Source: Misgurnus anguillicaudatus (lineage: Eukaryota; Chordata; Actinopteri; Cypriniformes; Cobitidae). From it: DNA of 64,000 bases. The DNA is taken from the NCBI RefSeq assembly GCF_027580225.2, contig NC_073341.2:11442001-11506000 (forward strand), read 5' to 3'. A program made the translations under genes and the position numbers. A model generated the notes under the pieces. That model searched no databases. It was given only the letters and a program-made list of their open reading frames with translations, and was not told the origin of the DNA. This document shows positions 1-11,402 of the stretch, one piece after another (position 1 is the first letter of the stretch; each line of letters opens with the position of its first letter).

Positions 1-1880
1 TTTGAGTCTGTTTAAATGATGATAGCCTACTTTGTCAAGTCCTCAAACTTTAAACTTCGCAAGTCCTCAAACTTCGCTTAGATTTGGGGTTAGTGTATAA
101 TATTTGGTATAATGTATGTAAGATCAAACAGTAATGAATTAATACTAACGACCGACTTGAAACTAAGGATTTGACTAGACTTCGCTCCGCATTAAGTTTT
201 AACGCATTTTTTTCTGTAGGATATTTTTTAAGAAGAATTTAATATATATATATATATATTTTTTTTTACAATGTTTTCAACTTAAAAATACATACATATA
301 TATATATATACATACAGAATATAAGTTTAGCTTGTTGTGGATATTTCCTAATTATAAGCCTTCTGTGAAATTATGACAAAATGAAAAATACAAAACACGC
401 ATGTCTTAATTAACATAATTTAAATAAACGAATATTCGTTCTTTAAGAGCTTAAATATTCGAAAAATTAAATATTAAAAGTAATAGCAAATTACTGGTAA
501 TAGTAAGTTACTGGAAAATGCCCATCCCTAATCTTGACATTGTTAGAATCTTGTCTTTTTACATGTTGTACATTTATCTTAAAATAATTAATTTTGTACA
601 AGAAAACAGCCCATGTTAATCATTTATTAGTAGCCTATTGTAGTGTCTCGGGAGATCGTGCTCATTGTTACATTGAGGCTATACTGCACTGAAGCGGCAG
701 ATCAGGATATAAACCCAGAATTCAGCAAACGTCAAGAACAAGAAAACGGGAACAACACTCCGACCGAAACGCGGGATTTACATACACAGACCATGTTTAA
801 ATTTCGATGTGTCTGGCCCTGTTCACTTTGTCTAGTTTTAATAAGCTGCGGATTGAGGTGCTGGCTGCTCCCCGCGGTGCTGAAGACCCGCTCTCTGACG
901 GAGTACTTGTGGCACATATGCACAGATATTTACGTGCAAAATTTGGAAAGCGCGGAGGAGTCGTTGGGTTAGTAAAATAACGAAATTATAGCTTTTAAAT
1001 AGAAAAAAATATTTATGTAAAGAGATTAAAAAGTGCTTAAAAGTGCACAACTCTTCTTCAGTGGATTAAAGCTACTTTTCCCCCTTATGTGCAACCTATA
1101 GGAAAGAGACATTAGTTGGGATAGTAAAATAACAAAATTATAGATTTTAAGTACAGAATAGTATTTATGTAAAATATATATTAAAATAAAAAGTGCAAAA
1201 CTCTTCTTAAGTGGAAGTAATAAAGTAAAATAACGAATAATAATGATATAATAACGAAAAATTAAAATACCCCCCCACCTAACGATATCATCGTCCATCG
1301 CGATGGTTTACGTAACCATCGTCAACTGCCAATTTATGGGGACATCGCCCAACCCTACTGTCAAGTCAGGATATTCTTTAAATAATAAATAACGTAACCA
1401 AACGCTGTCATATAGCCCCAGAACATTTGGAATATACATTATTTTTACCAAAGGACCACTATGTGATAATTTTGTATCTTTTTACAAGTGCTGCTCGCCA
1501 TACACTGCAATTATGTGCACAAGCACATGCAGGACTTTTTTTTAAATTTCATGTTGTGGTCTGGAAAAGAAAGAAATATATACAGCATTAAAGCAACACA
1601 AAAGGGTGAGTAAATAAAGATTTAGTTTTCATTTTCGGTAAATTATCCCTTGAATTAAGAAATTACTTTGAACCCATACCTGTGTTTTTGATATCATTAA
1701 ACTGCATTACTTTGTGTGTGTGTGTGTGTATATAGTGTAAATATATAGTGTAAATATATACTTGTACATATTAATCTCACCTGATCAAGGATTGGAGCCA
1801 ACAGGGTTAGTCACGTTTGTGACATGTGCAAATAACTTGTTTTCCTTTGGCTCCAAATCCTCAGTTGTTTTCTCTTTTAG
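1..1880. other. AT-rich upstream or intronic stretch with transposon ends
   Basis: No convincing exon was found here. Short TA-dinucleotide tracts lie near 243-259 and 297-310, and a GT tract near 1,713-1,728. The text near 480-530 (ending in a cccatcccta motif) and near 1,290-1,358 (ending in catcgcccaaccctac) resembles the right ends of hAT-type elements whose left ends are not visible. The 110-codon frame at 643-972 has no recognisable domain and is not treated as a gene. The missing first exon of the downstream gene may lie here or further left. Confidence 0.5.
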
Positions 1881-2505
1881 AGATATGCAGTAATTAACCC
1901 TTAAGAGTTCCTAGGGACATTTTGTGCCATTTTGATTTTGATTTTTAAACCATCTTGACTGTGATGATTAAATATTGCCCAAACTTGCCAAAGGTTAATC
2001 ATTTTTGATACAATTTAGAATATTGGTTTCAGTTTTTTAAATTAGCTTAAAATGGCTAAGCTACGCAAAAACCGACTAATGTGTTCCTTCGGACAAAAAC
2101 TGCCCCATTGAAAACCATTATAACTACCATTTTTGACCCCCCATTTATCTTAACATAAACTAATACATACCTTTATGTCAATATATCATTTTAAACTACT
2201 GGCCTTGAAGTTTTAATTTTTATACTTGTCCACCAGGTGGCGCTACTTTTTACCATTTCATGCATTCATCAAAATGTCAAAATTTTTGCTGTTTTCTGTG
2301 GACCGCATAGCTGCTGAAAAGATAAACCTTTAATGTTGAAAATTGGTGTGTGTTTAAAAAAAGTGTGTCTGAGTGGTAAGGGGGTGGGGTGATGTCGGGG
2401 TGGGGTCGGTGATGAGTGGGGCAGGGGGGCATATTCAACATATCCAAATTCTTCTCTTTTTGAAAGGCACATTCTGCGTTATAAACTAATTCAGTAATAA
2501 AAACG

Positions 2506-3220
2506 ATGAGAGGCCAGAACCGAAACAAAATCAATCTTCATTTTGGTTCTCGCTCATGTTGTTTATGCAAATACACTGCTATAAGTATGAACAGTATAGC
2601 AGAAGTAGTGAAAATGGCAAGGCATTACAGCACACATAAGGCTCCTGAAATAATCATGCACTTCAAGAGCGAGGATGGCTCCTCATCTTCCTCCGAGGAT
2701 TCTAAGGTCGACACGGAGGCCTCAGAGGTAGAGGTAGAAGTAGACCAGCTGGAGTCTAATTCATTAGAGAGATCTTCAGAAGACTTGTCAGAAGGTGAGA
2801 GCGGAGAGGAGATGGATGAAGTGGCGGCAGGATGGACGTCAAAAATTGAAAAATCTTCTGGTCTCCCACAAACATGGAGACGCTCCGCTACTTTCCAGCA
2901 GCCAGAGATTTGATCCCAGGGCTCACACACTATGCCACTGCCCGAATCAGTGCCCTGACTTCAAGCTTTTTATTGATGCTGATGCATGAAATCCTGCAGC
3001 ATATTGGGGCCATGACAAACCTACATGGGAGACAGTCACAGACTGGAGAGATCTTGAGACAGAGAAACTGCAGGCTTATGTGGGGCTGCTCATTCTGACC
3101 GGTGTTTACAGATAAAAAATTAATTAGCTCTCAGTCTCTGGAGTGAGAAATCAGGACAGGTCACTATTTGGGCTACGATGTCCCACAAAAGTTTTTACGA
3201 CATCAGCTGAACACTGTGGT
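2506..3220 (+). pseudogene. Degenerate piggyBac transposase, N-terminal part
   Basis: An open frame to 2,913 begins with a Ser/Glu/Asp-rich acidic segment (an SSSSSEDS stretch), usual for the N-terminus of PGBD-like transposases. In shifted frames the text continues with WETVTDW, KLQAYVGLLILTGVYR and LFGLRC/ATMSHKSFYDIS. These are the start of the DDE_Tnp_1_7 fold, which normally reads as lxxyiGlllllGvy then LW...fratMsrnRF. Frameshifts near 2,905 and 3,000, a stop after GVYR near 3,113 and loss of everything downstream make it non-functional. The catalytic Asp residues are not present. Confidence 0.7.
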
Positions 3221-3386
3221 TCGATTAACGTTAACATATTGGCATTTAAAGGGTTAAAATTTCCACAAATTTAATTAATATTTGACATGTATGTTTCAGG
3301 AAGAAGTAGTGTTAAAAGATTTAATAGTTTAAAGTGGAAAAAAATATTGATGTATGATATTTTTAGAGCAGGTTTTGGGAAGGTGT

Positions 3387-3959
3387 TAGCCTGGTTAGCC
3401 AGACCTACATCAAGATGTAAGGTCTGGCAACTCTTCACACAAACGGCTCAATGCAAGGGGCGGGATATAAGGTTGTCCCTCAAAATGCCTCTGTACGCAA
3501 TAGGATAGCGCTATGACCAATCAGAGCAACGAAGAAGGTGATGTATGAGTCCCATGCGTTTCCCCACCAGTGGAGCTAATTGGTATATCAAACTTTTACC
3601 GTAACCAGTCGGCAAAACTCCAAACACATCTTTCTTGCTTAAAAAGGGCTTCAGTAGGGTTATTTGCTCTTCACTCAAAGAAAAACATAAGTCTAAGTCC
3701 TCCAGAGTCGCGGCCAAAGCCGCTTCAAAAGAAAGCTGTTCGCCAGCAGCAGCAGCCATTCTTTGTTTTCAAGTAGGAACCGTCGCAGGCAGCTCTGTCG
3801 TCATCATGTTAAGCCCGCCCCACAGACGCTACACACGATGTGATTGGCCTGACCAAATTTTGGTTTTTGGAGCTGTTAAGTGTATTGTGAGTGCCTAGAC
3901 TAAACCCTGGCAGCAAATATATTTTGCGGCCGCTAGGGTGCGTCTAGATTTCTAGGCTA
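3387..3959 (-). mobile_element. 573-bp DNA element carrying a RecQ-like helicase start
   Basis: The element is flanked by a 9-bp direct repeat GGAAGGTGT at 3,378-3,386 and 3,960-3,968. Its ends are short inverted repeats: TAGCCTGG on the left against TAGCCTAG for the reverse complement of the right. It interrupts one unit of the piggyBac array, so it is younger than that array. It is richer in GC than its surroundings. A 9-bp duplication is usual for Mutator-like elements among others; the superfamily is not settled. It looks like an internal-deletion derivative keeping both ends and the 5' coding end of a helicase. Confidence 0.7.
3511..3759 (-). pseudogene. RecQ-type DNA helicase N-terminal fragment
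   Basis: The 82-codon minus-strand frame starts at an ATG at 3,759 with MAAAAGEQLSFEAAL. It continues with SLSEEQITLLKPFLSKKDVF and then VLPTGYGKSLIYQLAP, a classic superfamily-2 Walker A (motif I) preceded by the RecQ Q-motif-like region. Helicase motifs II to VI and the RecQ C-terminal domains are absent: after about residue 68 the frame leaves the family and ends. A full RecQ helicase would need at least 350 more residues. It lies wholly inside the small element at 3,387-3,959, so it is transposon cargo and not a host helicase. Expression is unlikely to give an active enzyme. Confidence 0.75.
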
Positions 3960-4982
3960 GGAAGGTGTCATTTTGGTGTCATTTTGGTCTTAGGATCACA
4001 AGTGTGAGTTTTGTATAAAATCTGACCCTGTTCAAAAAATAACAATGCATCAAAATCAATGTTGCTACCAATCTTTGACCCATCCCAGGGTATAATAATA
4101 ATTATAATCAAATGGTAGTTCAAATGTTTTTTTGTGGGAAAATTTTTAGTTTTTTGTTTTTTCTGTTAAAAAAACATGGACTAATGTAAACAAACAGGCA
4201 TATAAAGGGTTAAAATTTCCACAAATTATATTAATATTTGACATGTATGTTTCAGGCAGAAGTAGTTCTAAAAGACTGCATCGTTTAAAATGAAAAAAAA
4301 TTCACGTATGATATTTTTAGAGCCGTTTTTGGGAAGGTGTCATTTTGTGGCCTTAGGAACACTTAAGGAAGTTTTTTATAAAATCTGACCCTGTTCAAAA
4401 AATAACAATGCATGAAAATCAATGTTGCTACTAATCTTTGACCCATCTCAGGGTATAATAATAATAATAATCACATGGTGGTTCAAATGTGTTTTTTTGG
4501 AAAATATTTAGTTTTTTTGTTTTTTCTGTTAAAAAAAACATGGGCTAATGTAAACAAACAGGCATATAAAGGGTTAAAATTTTCACAAATTATATTAATA
4601 TTTGATATGTATGTTTCAGCCAGAAGTAGTTCTAAAAGATTGCATCGTTTAAAATGAAAGAAAATATTGACGTATGATATTTTTAGAGCAGTTTTGCGAA
4701 GGTGTCATTTTGTGGCCTTAGGAACACTTAAGGAAGTTTTTTAAAGGAACTCTTGAGGGTTAAGTTCCCCCAAGACAATACAGTTGATGTTGTTCCTTCC
4801 AACTGGCTTGAAACAACAAATGAGGTATTTTTTATAGAAAATTTGGTGATATTTATTGATGTCTGATTACTTGATCAATTCATCTCTGATTGCAAATGTG
4901 AATATAGTGTTGTGTGAATAATCTTCACTAAATCAACATTGTAAGCTAATGCCTGTTGACATGAAAATCTTTTTTTTAACAG

Positions 4983-5094
4983 GGTATATATTGCTATTGG
5001 CCTCGAAAAAACTTTACAGCCAAAGTTAAGCGCAGAGACGTTCCAGATCCTGCCATGTGGTCAAAACACTTGGCATCTGTTCTGGTTTATGCAG
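4983..5094 (+). CDS. DUF4806-like gene, exon 2
   Basis: The acceptor tttttttaacag ends at 4,982 and the donor gtattt follows 5,094. The exon is entered in phase 0 and left in phase 1 after 37 codons plus one base. It reads GIYCYWPRKNF and ends PAMWSKHLASVLVYA. The Cys-Tyr-Trp-Pro cluster is typical of the N-terminal block of the fish DUF4806 family. Confidence 0.7.
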
Positions 5095-5135
5095 GTATTT
5101 ATGATTTGATTTTTTTACATTATCATGTTTAATAC

Positions 5136-5967
5136 TGGAGATGCACCGATCGACCTTCCAGAGACCGAAATTGGCAGACACCGTTCTCACGACATTCCAA
5201 TTTTGAGCTCTTGACTCATTATCCAACAGCTGCATTAAGTTCATTCGGTACCAGTAAATGTGATCTGTTTTACATAAAGACGTAACCCGAACTCCTGTAC
5301 AGTCTGCCCATCCCTATATTGGTTCTTGGCCCACATCCGCAAAGGACACGTTGATATTTTTCCACCAGTTCACTTGCTCGTGTGCAGGACTCTGCTGGGG
5401 ATTCGTTTCCAGAACAACAACATAACTCGCTGCTGAACTACTATAGTACAATGTATAGTGTTGGGAGAAACTAACTAGCTTGTCATGACTGTTTCCTGAA
5501 AATATAGTAACTGTGCTGCACATCTGTTGTTTGAACCATGTTGATTCAACAATATAGTTGATGATGTCCAGACAAGTAGGAGGTGGAGTAACCTACTAAT
5601 TAATCTGTTCAGATCGATTTAATGTTGCTGAAATATATTTAGATTAACCGATATAGAATGCACTGCATGTCGCTTGCTTGTTTTTTTTTTCAAAACCTCA
5701 TACTAACTAGGAACTATGCTTCTAACCAGCTGACCAACTGATATTTGGACATCTAACATAATGTCAGTAAGCTTGACTAAGTTTGAGAGCACTTTATTTT
5801 GAGATCTTTTCAAATGAAAGAAGACCATCATAAAAAATATTTTCATGACAGAGAAGTGTAGTTCTTAGAAAGAAAATTGGAATTGGCAAAAAAATCAGTA
5901 TCGGCAGGCCACACCTACAGAAAAAAAAACGGAATCTGCCAAGATAATTGCAATCGGTGCATCTTTA
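5136..5967. mobile_element. Non-autonomous hAT-type element, 832 bp, intron 2
   Basis: The inverted ends contain AGATGCACCGAT on the left (from 5,139) and its complement ATCGGTGCATCT on the right (to 5,964). Flanking 8-bp repeats are TTTAATAC at 5,128-5,135 and TTTAATAA at 5,968-5,975 (7 of 8). The 8-bp target duplication suggests hAT. No transposase reading is visible. Confidence 0.65.
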
Positions 5968-6012
5968 TTTAATAATCATTCTGGTCAAAACAAGCTGCCA
6001 TGTTCTTTACAG

Positions 6013-6141
6013 AAAACTATGAGGAAGCCAGACTCAAGTCAAACCAGGCAACCGTTACTTCAAACCTGGAGAGTGATAAAGAACCTTCCCGAAGACCAGT
6101 ACGGCGGCCAGCCAGATACAGAAGACCACTGGAGGATAGTG
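6013..6141 (+). CDS. DUF4806-like gene, exon 3
   Basis: The acceptor gttctttacag ends at 6,012 and the donor gtaaat follows 6,141. The first two bases complete a Glu codon with exon 2. It reads NYEEARLKSNQATV and then a Ser/Arg/Pro-rich run (SRRPVRRPARYRRP). The YEEARLK motif with following acidic and basic residues is the expected continuation of the family's N-terminal block. Confidence 0.7.
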
Positions 6142-6174
6142 GTAAATACTGTTTAAAAAATTGGCAGAGGAGAA

Positions 6175-7177
6175 TATATGAAGAGTTTGGTTCCAAAACG
6201 CGATAAACGCCATTTTTGAAAAAAATAAGTTACTGCCAAAATCAGCATTATATCAGGTCAGTAGTTAAAAGTAAATTCTTAATTTTACGCAAAATCCAAT
6301 ATCCGCCGTGTTATTCTGTCATCTTTTCTCCCTTTTTTCCCAAAATGCGATAAACGCCACTTCCCCATTTTTTACAGAACGCAATAAATCCCACAGCGCA
6401 CCATTCACGCAATGTTAACAAACATGGCGGCGCGCTGAGTACATGGAGTCCTAGTTTTCCTCATCTACTTTGTGATCAACAAACAAAACAAAATAATACT
6501 TTAATTGCATTGATAAACCTGTGATGGTTTTCTGTGATGGGAAAGAAACGTAAGCCATCAACATCTAATAATTTCCCTGAAAGGCACTCGGGAGACGGGT
6601 GCTTGTTCTCCCGACAGCATCAAGCTTCTCATGGTAACACATTGACCCCAGAGGATCTTATGAAAAACTTTCCATAATTTTACTCAAAGTCAACGAAAAT
6701 CGAGCAGGACCAAAAACATTTTACAGCTGATCTCTGTGAAAGACGTTAAGCGAAGACGTCAAGTAACCGCAATGACAGTGATCTTATTATGACAAAGTAA
6801 GTGTTTTGATTAATGACATTAATGTTTATATTTTTAATTAGTGTGTACAACTAGTCAACTAAATGAATATAACATGGCAAAGATGAATGCACATTTATAT
6901 AGGCTATTGATTCAATAGATTTATAGCATTTTGAATAAAAACTTGTCATGGATTTATTGCATTTTGTGGAAAAAATTATCCGTTTTTATAATAAATCTTT
7001 GAAAATCAACTTATGGATTTGAATTTTTCATGTTTTTATAACCTAAAGATGCTATGTGAAAGTTTGTAACAGAAAATAGTTGTTTTCATCTTGCCACTTT
7101 CTTGGTATAGAAAACACGTTTTTACCAAAATTTGTCAAAATGGATTTATTGCGTTTTGGAACCAAACTCTTCATATA
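6175..7177. mobile_element. DNA element with about 30-bp inverted ends, intron 3
   Basis: The left end ATATATGAAGAGTTTGGTTC is matched by its exact complement ending near 7,178, and the match continues inward (ccaaaacgc.ataaa). Because the ends and flank are all ATAT, the target duplication (TA or ATAT) cannot be fixed. No coding region was recognised. An imperfect copy of the inner end motif (cccaaaatgcgataaacgcc) near 6,339-6,358 suggests subterminal repeats. Confidence 0.6.
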
Positions 7178-7493
7178 TTTGTTATTCAAATGTTGCAGTT
7201 AAATTGCCACTTTTGGGAGTACGGTCCCACAAATAAGATTTAAGAATGTATGAATGTAGAATGTTCATAACTGGCAGATTCAAATGTGCTTTGGCTTGTG
7301 CAAGCAGGGTTTGTGTAGTGTGTAATACATGCAGTTGGTTAACATTTGTTGGTCTTAAAACTTCCATAGAAGACATGTTTGTTTAAATCAGATTACTTTG
7401 ATCATGATTGCTATCAAGGTGTGAAGATACCTGTTACCCATTGTAAAACTTTACCTACCCTAGCTTTAAATGTAAATATTTTGTTACATTTAT

Positions 7494-8697
7494 CAGGGTT
7501 CCTGTGGGGTCTTAATTTCAAAATCAAAATGCAACGCCTCTAATGCTGGTTGTAATGCTCTGCCAGCATGTTAGAATAATTTTTTTTTTTTTTGATAATT
7601 TCTTTCGCTCATCTCCGCGTATGCCTTTAACCGCAGTGATAGTTGAGAAGCCATTTGGATTATCATTATTATAAACTTAAATTTACTGCTGCCAGCTAAT
7701 AGGTGACGACATGACAGTTTGCCAGTGCGCTCTCCCTCAAAATGCTTGTGTCACATGCAGACCCATCAAACACAAACCTGCACATTAACTACATAAAGCA
7801 TTTCCCGTTTGCAGAAAATATCATATATGATTTATAATTATGAATTAAATGATATATAAGAATTCATTGGTGCAGTCTCTCACTCTGCCATGCATTAAAG
7901 CCCACTGCTTGCGTGTCCTGTGCATAAGACGCCAATGTCTCTTCTCAATTGAATTATTTCTATTTTTGCCATAAAATATGTCACTTCTATTGTTTTGTCT
8001 CAAGATGCACACCAGTATTGTATTTAGAAGGTGTGTTCCTAAGAAACTCCTAAAATGTCCTAAAATAAACAAGACATAGTCCTGGAATAATCTAAACCCT
8101 GTCCGGGAAACCACCCCTATATATTTTAACATTGTTATTAACAAAAACAATGTATTTATTTAGATTTAGGGATCGTAAGATTCCCAGATTTGCTCTGTGC
8201 ATCGCATCGGTAGCTGGTTCATATGTATCTTTATGTATGTTGTAGGCTATGCAATACCATACATAATATGGATATGCGTATTGCATCGGACTGCACATCC
8301 CTATTAAGTTTCGTCTCATCATTATTGTCATTTTAAATGGTTTTGCCCACTTATGTCTATTTTATTACCAAAAATATCAGATTACTTGATAATCATCAAT
8401 TACCAAAATAATTGTGAGTTCCGTTAAATAAATGGCTGTTTTCTATTCATGTATTTTATTATTAAGGATTTCTTAAAACGTCCTCTTGAAGTGTAAAAGT
8501 CTTGTCTCTTATTCTCGTGAACCCAATCCTGTGTCTCGTTTTGATCTTGTTTTTTGTCATGAAAGATAAAAGGTCTTAAAAAATTAATGGACACATGCAC
8601 ACTGGTCTATAAAATTGGACTTCATTGAGATTTTAAATTTCATTCATAATAGTTGTAAAAAGTTACATTTGACTTTGTAAAACCTGCAGAAACCCTG
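7494..8697. mobile_element. Candidate hAT-type element, intron 3
   Basis: The left end cagggttcctgtgggg and the reverse complement of the right end (cagggtttctgcaggt) match at 12-13 of 16 positions. The right side contains aaggtcttaaaaaat, a feature of a common fish hAT family also seen at 19,390-22,188. Flanks (acatttat and ttcatgtg) do not form a clear duplication, so the pairing is tentative. The text at 8,080-8,310 inside it resembles yet another element end. Confidence 0.4.
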
Positions 8698-8752
8698 TTC
8701 ATGTGTAGTTGACTTATACAGTTATGTTGTATAATTGGAATTATATTTCTAG

Positions 8753-8806
8753 ATGAAGAGGACATGCCAGCACCAAAGATGTCACGCACTGTAAATACAT
8801 CCAGAT
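8753..8806 (+). CDS. DUF4806-like gene, exon 4
   Basis: The acceptor tatatttctag ends at 8,752 and the donor gtaagt follows 8,806. It enters and leaves in phase 1 and encodes DEEDMPAPKMSRTVNTSR. This is a short linker exon in the low-complexity middle of the protein. Confidence 0.65.
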
Positions 8807-8881
8807 GTAAGTTATTGTTTTAACAAGCTTGATTATCCCTGCATAACAAACATTTCCTTAAGCGCTCTTTTTACATGCTAG

Positions 8882-8950
8882 GTCATGAGGAAGATCAACC
8901 ATCATCAAAAAGACCCATTAACAAAGACAACATAATGAGCACACCAACGT
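8882..8950 (+). CDS. DUF4806-like gene, exon 5
   Basis: The acceptor ttacatgctag ends at 8,881 and the donor gtgagt begins at 8,951, at the start of a GT/TA microsatellite (8,951-8,986). Phase 1 is kept at both ends. It encodes CHEEDQPSSKRPINKDNIMS and a few more residues. It is a linker exon of similar size and style to its neighbours. Confidence 0.65.
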
Positions 8951-9034
8951 GTGAGTGTGTGTGTGTGTGTATATATATATATATTATATGTTTAGTGTTT
9001 CATTAATTTTAATTTATATTTAATTTCGTTTTAG

Positions 9035-9076
9035 TCACCCCAAGGAGAGAATTTTTTGGTGAACGAATGGCAAAGA
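9035..9076 (+). CDS. DUF4806-like gene, exon 6
   Basis: The acceptor tttcgttttag ends at 9,034 and the donor gtgagt follows 9,076. It encodes FTPRREFFGERMAK in phase 1-1. The run of four successive phase 1-1 mini-exons (4 to 7) lets single exons be skipped without a frame change. Confidence 0.65.
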
Positions 9077-9220
9077 GTGAGTTTCTTTGTTTTGGTATAT
9101 ACACATTTTTAATTGTTGTTATGTTTTTGTCATTTTTAATTAGCTTCTAAATAGATAGTATAAAAACAACTTAACTAAAATGATTGCTGACATTAAACCA
9201 TTATTTATTTTTTATAACAG

Positions 9221-9325
9221 AAAGCATTCCTGAAACGTTGCCAAGAAACACATTTTCCGAACCTTGTTCTTCAGGGCTTTTAATTCGTCAAGAACCTGAG
9301 TCTGACAGGGAACTTCTATTCGAAG
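9221..9325 (+). CDS. DUF4806-like gene, exon 7
   Basis: The acceptor ttttataacag ends at 9,220 and the donor gtaggaa follows 9,325. It encodes KSIPETLPRNTFSEP through SDRELLFE in phase 1-1. The intron that follows (9,326-16,506) is expanded by four nested hAT-type elements. Confidence 0.65.
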
Positions 9326-11366
9326 GTAGGAAATTATATTAAAATTATTATATTCGTTTTTTTGTGTGTATTAATGTGTCACAATTTGGATAGTTATCTA
9401 AAAATAGTTGGTTTATTCCTTTACATTATAATCATTCTTAACCATTTAAAGGTCATGAATCTCCTTTTTTTATCTTAGTGTTGTTCTGAAGAGTCATATG
9501 TGCATCTTTTGCAGAAGGGTTAGAAAAATTATGATTTTAATTTTAAATACCCTTTTTAAAGATTTGTGTTGCTGATCATAGAAGATAATGGTAGCATCTG
9601 TTCATTTTAATTTTAGGAGAGAATGGTTAATTTTCATCTTGTGGGTTTAAAGCTAACATCAGAGCAATGACTAACATAGATGGTTGATGTACATTGACAG
9701 TTCATCAGTTTATCGTCTCCCATAATTATTCATGAGTCAGAGGGTTAAGGTCTTACTTGCTCCATAAGCGCTCCACTATCATGAGTAAAATTTATGCCAA
9801 CGCATTCAAATGTTACATTTATAAAGCTAGTTTGATATAAATCAATGACTCAAATCAGAAAGAATGTGATGGTTATCAGAGGCGTCATGCCCATTCAAAC
9901 TGAGGGGGCTCGTGCCCCCTTGGTTTTTTTGAGCCAAATGGAATTTTCATGCAACCTCAAAATCAAAGAAGCGCCCTCGGTTACTTGTCTTTTAATCGGT
10001 TTAATATGCACAATATTACGGTATCAATTCTGTGCTGCGTCACTTTTCAGAGATGTTTGCCGTTTTGATAGTGTTTTTATCATGTTACATTACATATTCT
10101 GGCGCTGCAGTCAGCGCAGTCGCAGATGTCATCAGCGTCTGAGCGCGCTCACTAGCTCTTTACTGTTGCTGCTTCATTTGGCTATCTGAGGAATTAAAAC
10201 ATGTAAGAAACACTCACAACAAACCCCAGTACGGTAATGTGCAGTTAACATCCTCTGTGTAGAAAATGTATGGTTTAAAATGTGACCGTCTCAACGTTAT
10301 ATTAGTAGAGATTTCTAGATTCATCTTCTTGGTACTACGCCAAAGTTCGCCAGAGTTCACGGGGGCGCAGAATCACACATGCTCACATATGAGGTAAAAT
10401 TGAATGCACAAATCCGTTCCTCTAATAATTTTATCTAAACATATTTTATAAAATCATTATTGAACATTAAAATCAATCACGTGGCTATAGCTTATGTCAT
10501 TTTCGTTGTTTATATACTTTTTATTTAAAATTACATGCATTGTAGTGCTGCCACTAACGACTAATTTTCTAACGACTAATCTTTCGACTAATTTTTCGAA
10601 TAGTCGACTATTCTAAACGACTAATTAAAAAAAACTCAAGTGTTTGTTATTTCATTGTGTCCATTTTATTTTGAACCCACCGGTGTCATAAACAATATGA
10701 ATAACTTAAATGTTACCAAATAAAAAATTACAATGTAAACAATATAAATAATAATAAAAACTTCCAGTGCAAAGTAGATGCTTAACAGAAATATGAAATG
10801 TTTCACTTCTACTCTTTGATCTTATATTGCATTTTAACACAACTGAATGCTATTTTACATATTATCTGTTCTGTTGTAGCCTATAAAATAGTGACTAAAC
10901 ATGACCCATCACCTCGTTTTTTATCCAACCAGCTGTTCCTTTAACTGCTGCTAAAATCCTGATTTAGATATGCAAAAATCACCATACATTTACATTGTAG
11001 CTTTACTGCTGTTGCTCTTCTCATAATTGTTGTTGTGTTTTGAGCCATTTCTTGATTTTAAATGCGAGTGATATAGCGCAGACAATTCGGTGCAAATTCA
11101 GAAATATAAGAGAATACACTGTTGTTGTTACATAGACTACAGAACACGTCATACAGCATCATAGGGAGGGAGAAAGCTCGCACACAGACTCACACTACTG
11201 CTAATCTTTCTTCAAGTCATGTTAACTCGATCAGTCGTCTTTGTGAGAGACATCTGTGAATGTTGACGTTTACGCAAAAAAAGAAAGTACATTAAAAACA
11301 CTGCCACCTTTTCACTGTCACGTAAGAGAGAGGCGCGCGCGGTCGAGGCGCTGCAAGCAACATGAG

Positions 11367-11402
<36 letters not shown>

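Larger units (their letters stand above)
3241..4742. repeat. Tandem array of about 364-bp units inside the piggyBac
   Basis: The unit beginning ggcatataaagggttaaaa occurs at 4,197 and 4,561, a spacing of 364 bases. An earlier unit begins at 3,241 as ggcatttaaagggttaaaa and is split by the 573-bp element at 3,387-3,959. The third copy is cut off by the piggyBac right end. Shared landmarks are aggtgtcattttg, ctgaccctgttcaaaaaat and tttgacccat. Each unit could supply subterminal transposase-binding sites, but that is inference. Confidence 0.8.
1898..4759 (+). mobile_element. piggyBac-type DNA transposon, 2.86 kb, in an exon
   Basis: The element is flanked by TTAA at 1,894-1,897 and 4,760-4,763. 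Its ends are inverted repeats: CCCTTAAGAGTTCC on the left, and CCCTCAAGAGTTCC when the right end is reverse-complemented (13 of 14 matching). The TTAA target and a transposase remnant on the same strand identify the piggyBac superfamily. The interior is degraded: the transposase has stops, about 1.5 kb is a short tandem array, and another element has inserted into that array. It probably cannot move by itself. Confidence 0.85.
1881..4824 (+). pseudogene. Exon 1 (first visible), split by a piggyBac
   Basis: The acceptor tctcttttag ends at 1,880 and the donor gtattt starts at 4,825. Coding bases are 1,881-1,897 and 4,764-4,824. Removing the element and one TTAA copy leaves 78 bases, exactly 26 codons in one open frame (starts RYAVIKF, ends ETTNE). 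The exon is entered and left in phase 0, so an upstream exon should supply the start codon. Confidence 0.75.

Noticed and set aside
643..972. 110-codon plus-strand open frame
   Set aside because: Its start is GTG, it has no recognisable domain and it lies in AT-rich repeat-like DNA. Nothing supports splicing or conservation.
3200..3235. tRNA-like gttcgattaacg motif
   Set aside because: It resembles a B box, but no A box or cloverleaf can be drawn around it.
3511..3759. Host RecQ or WRN helicase gene
   Set aside because: Only the N-terminal 80 residues are present, wholly inside a 573-bp transposon with a target duplication.
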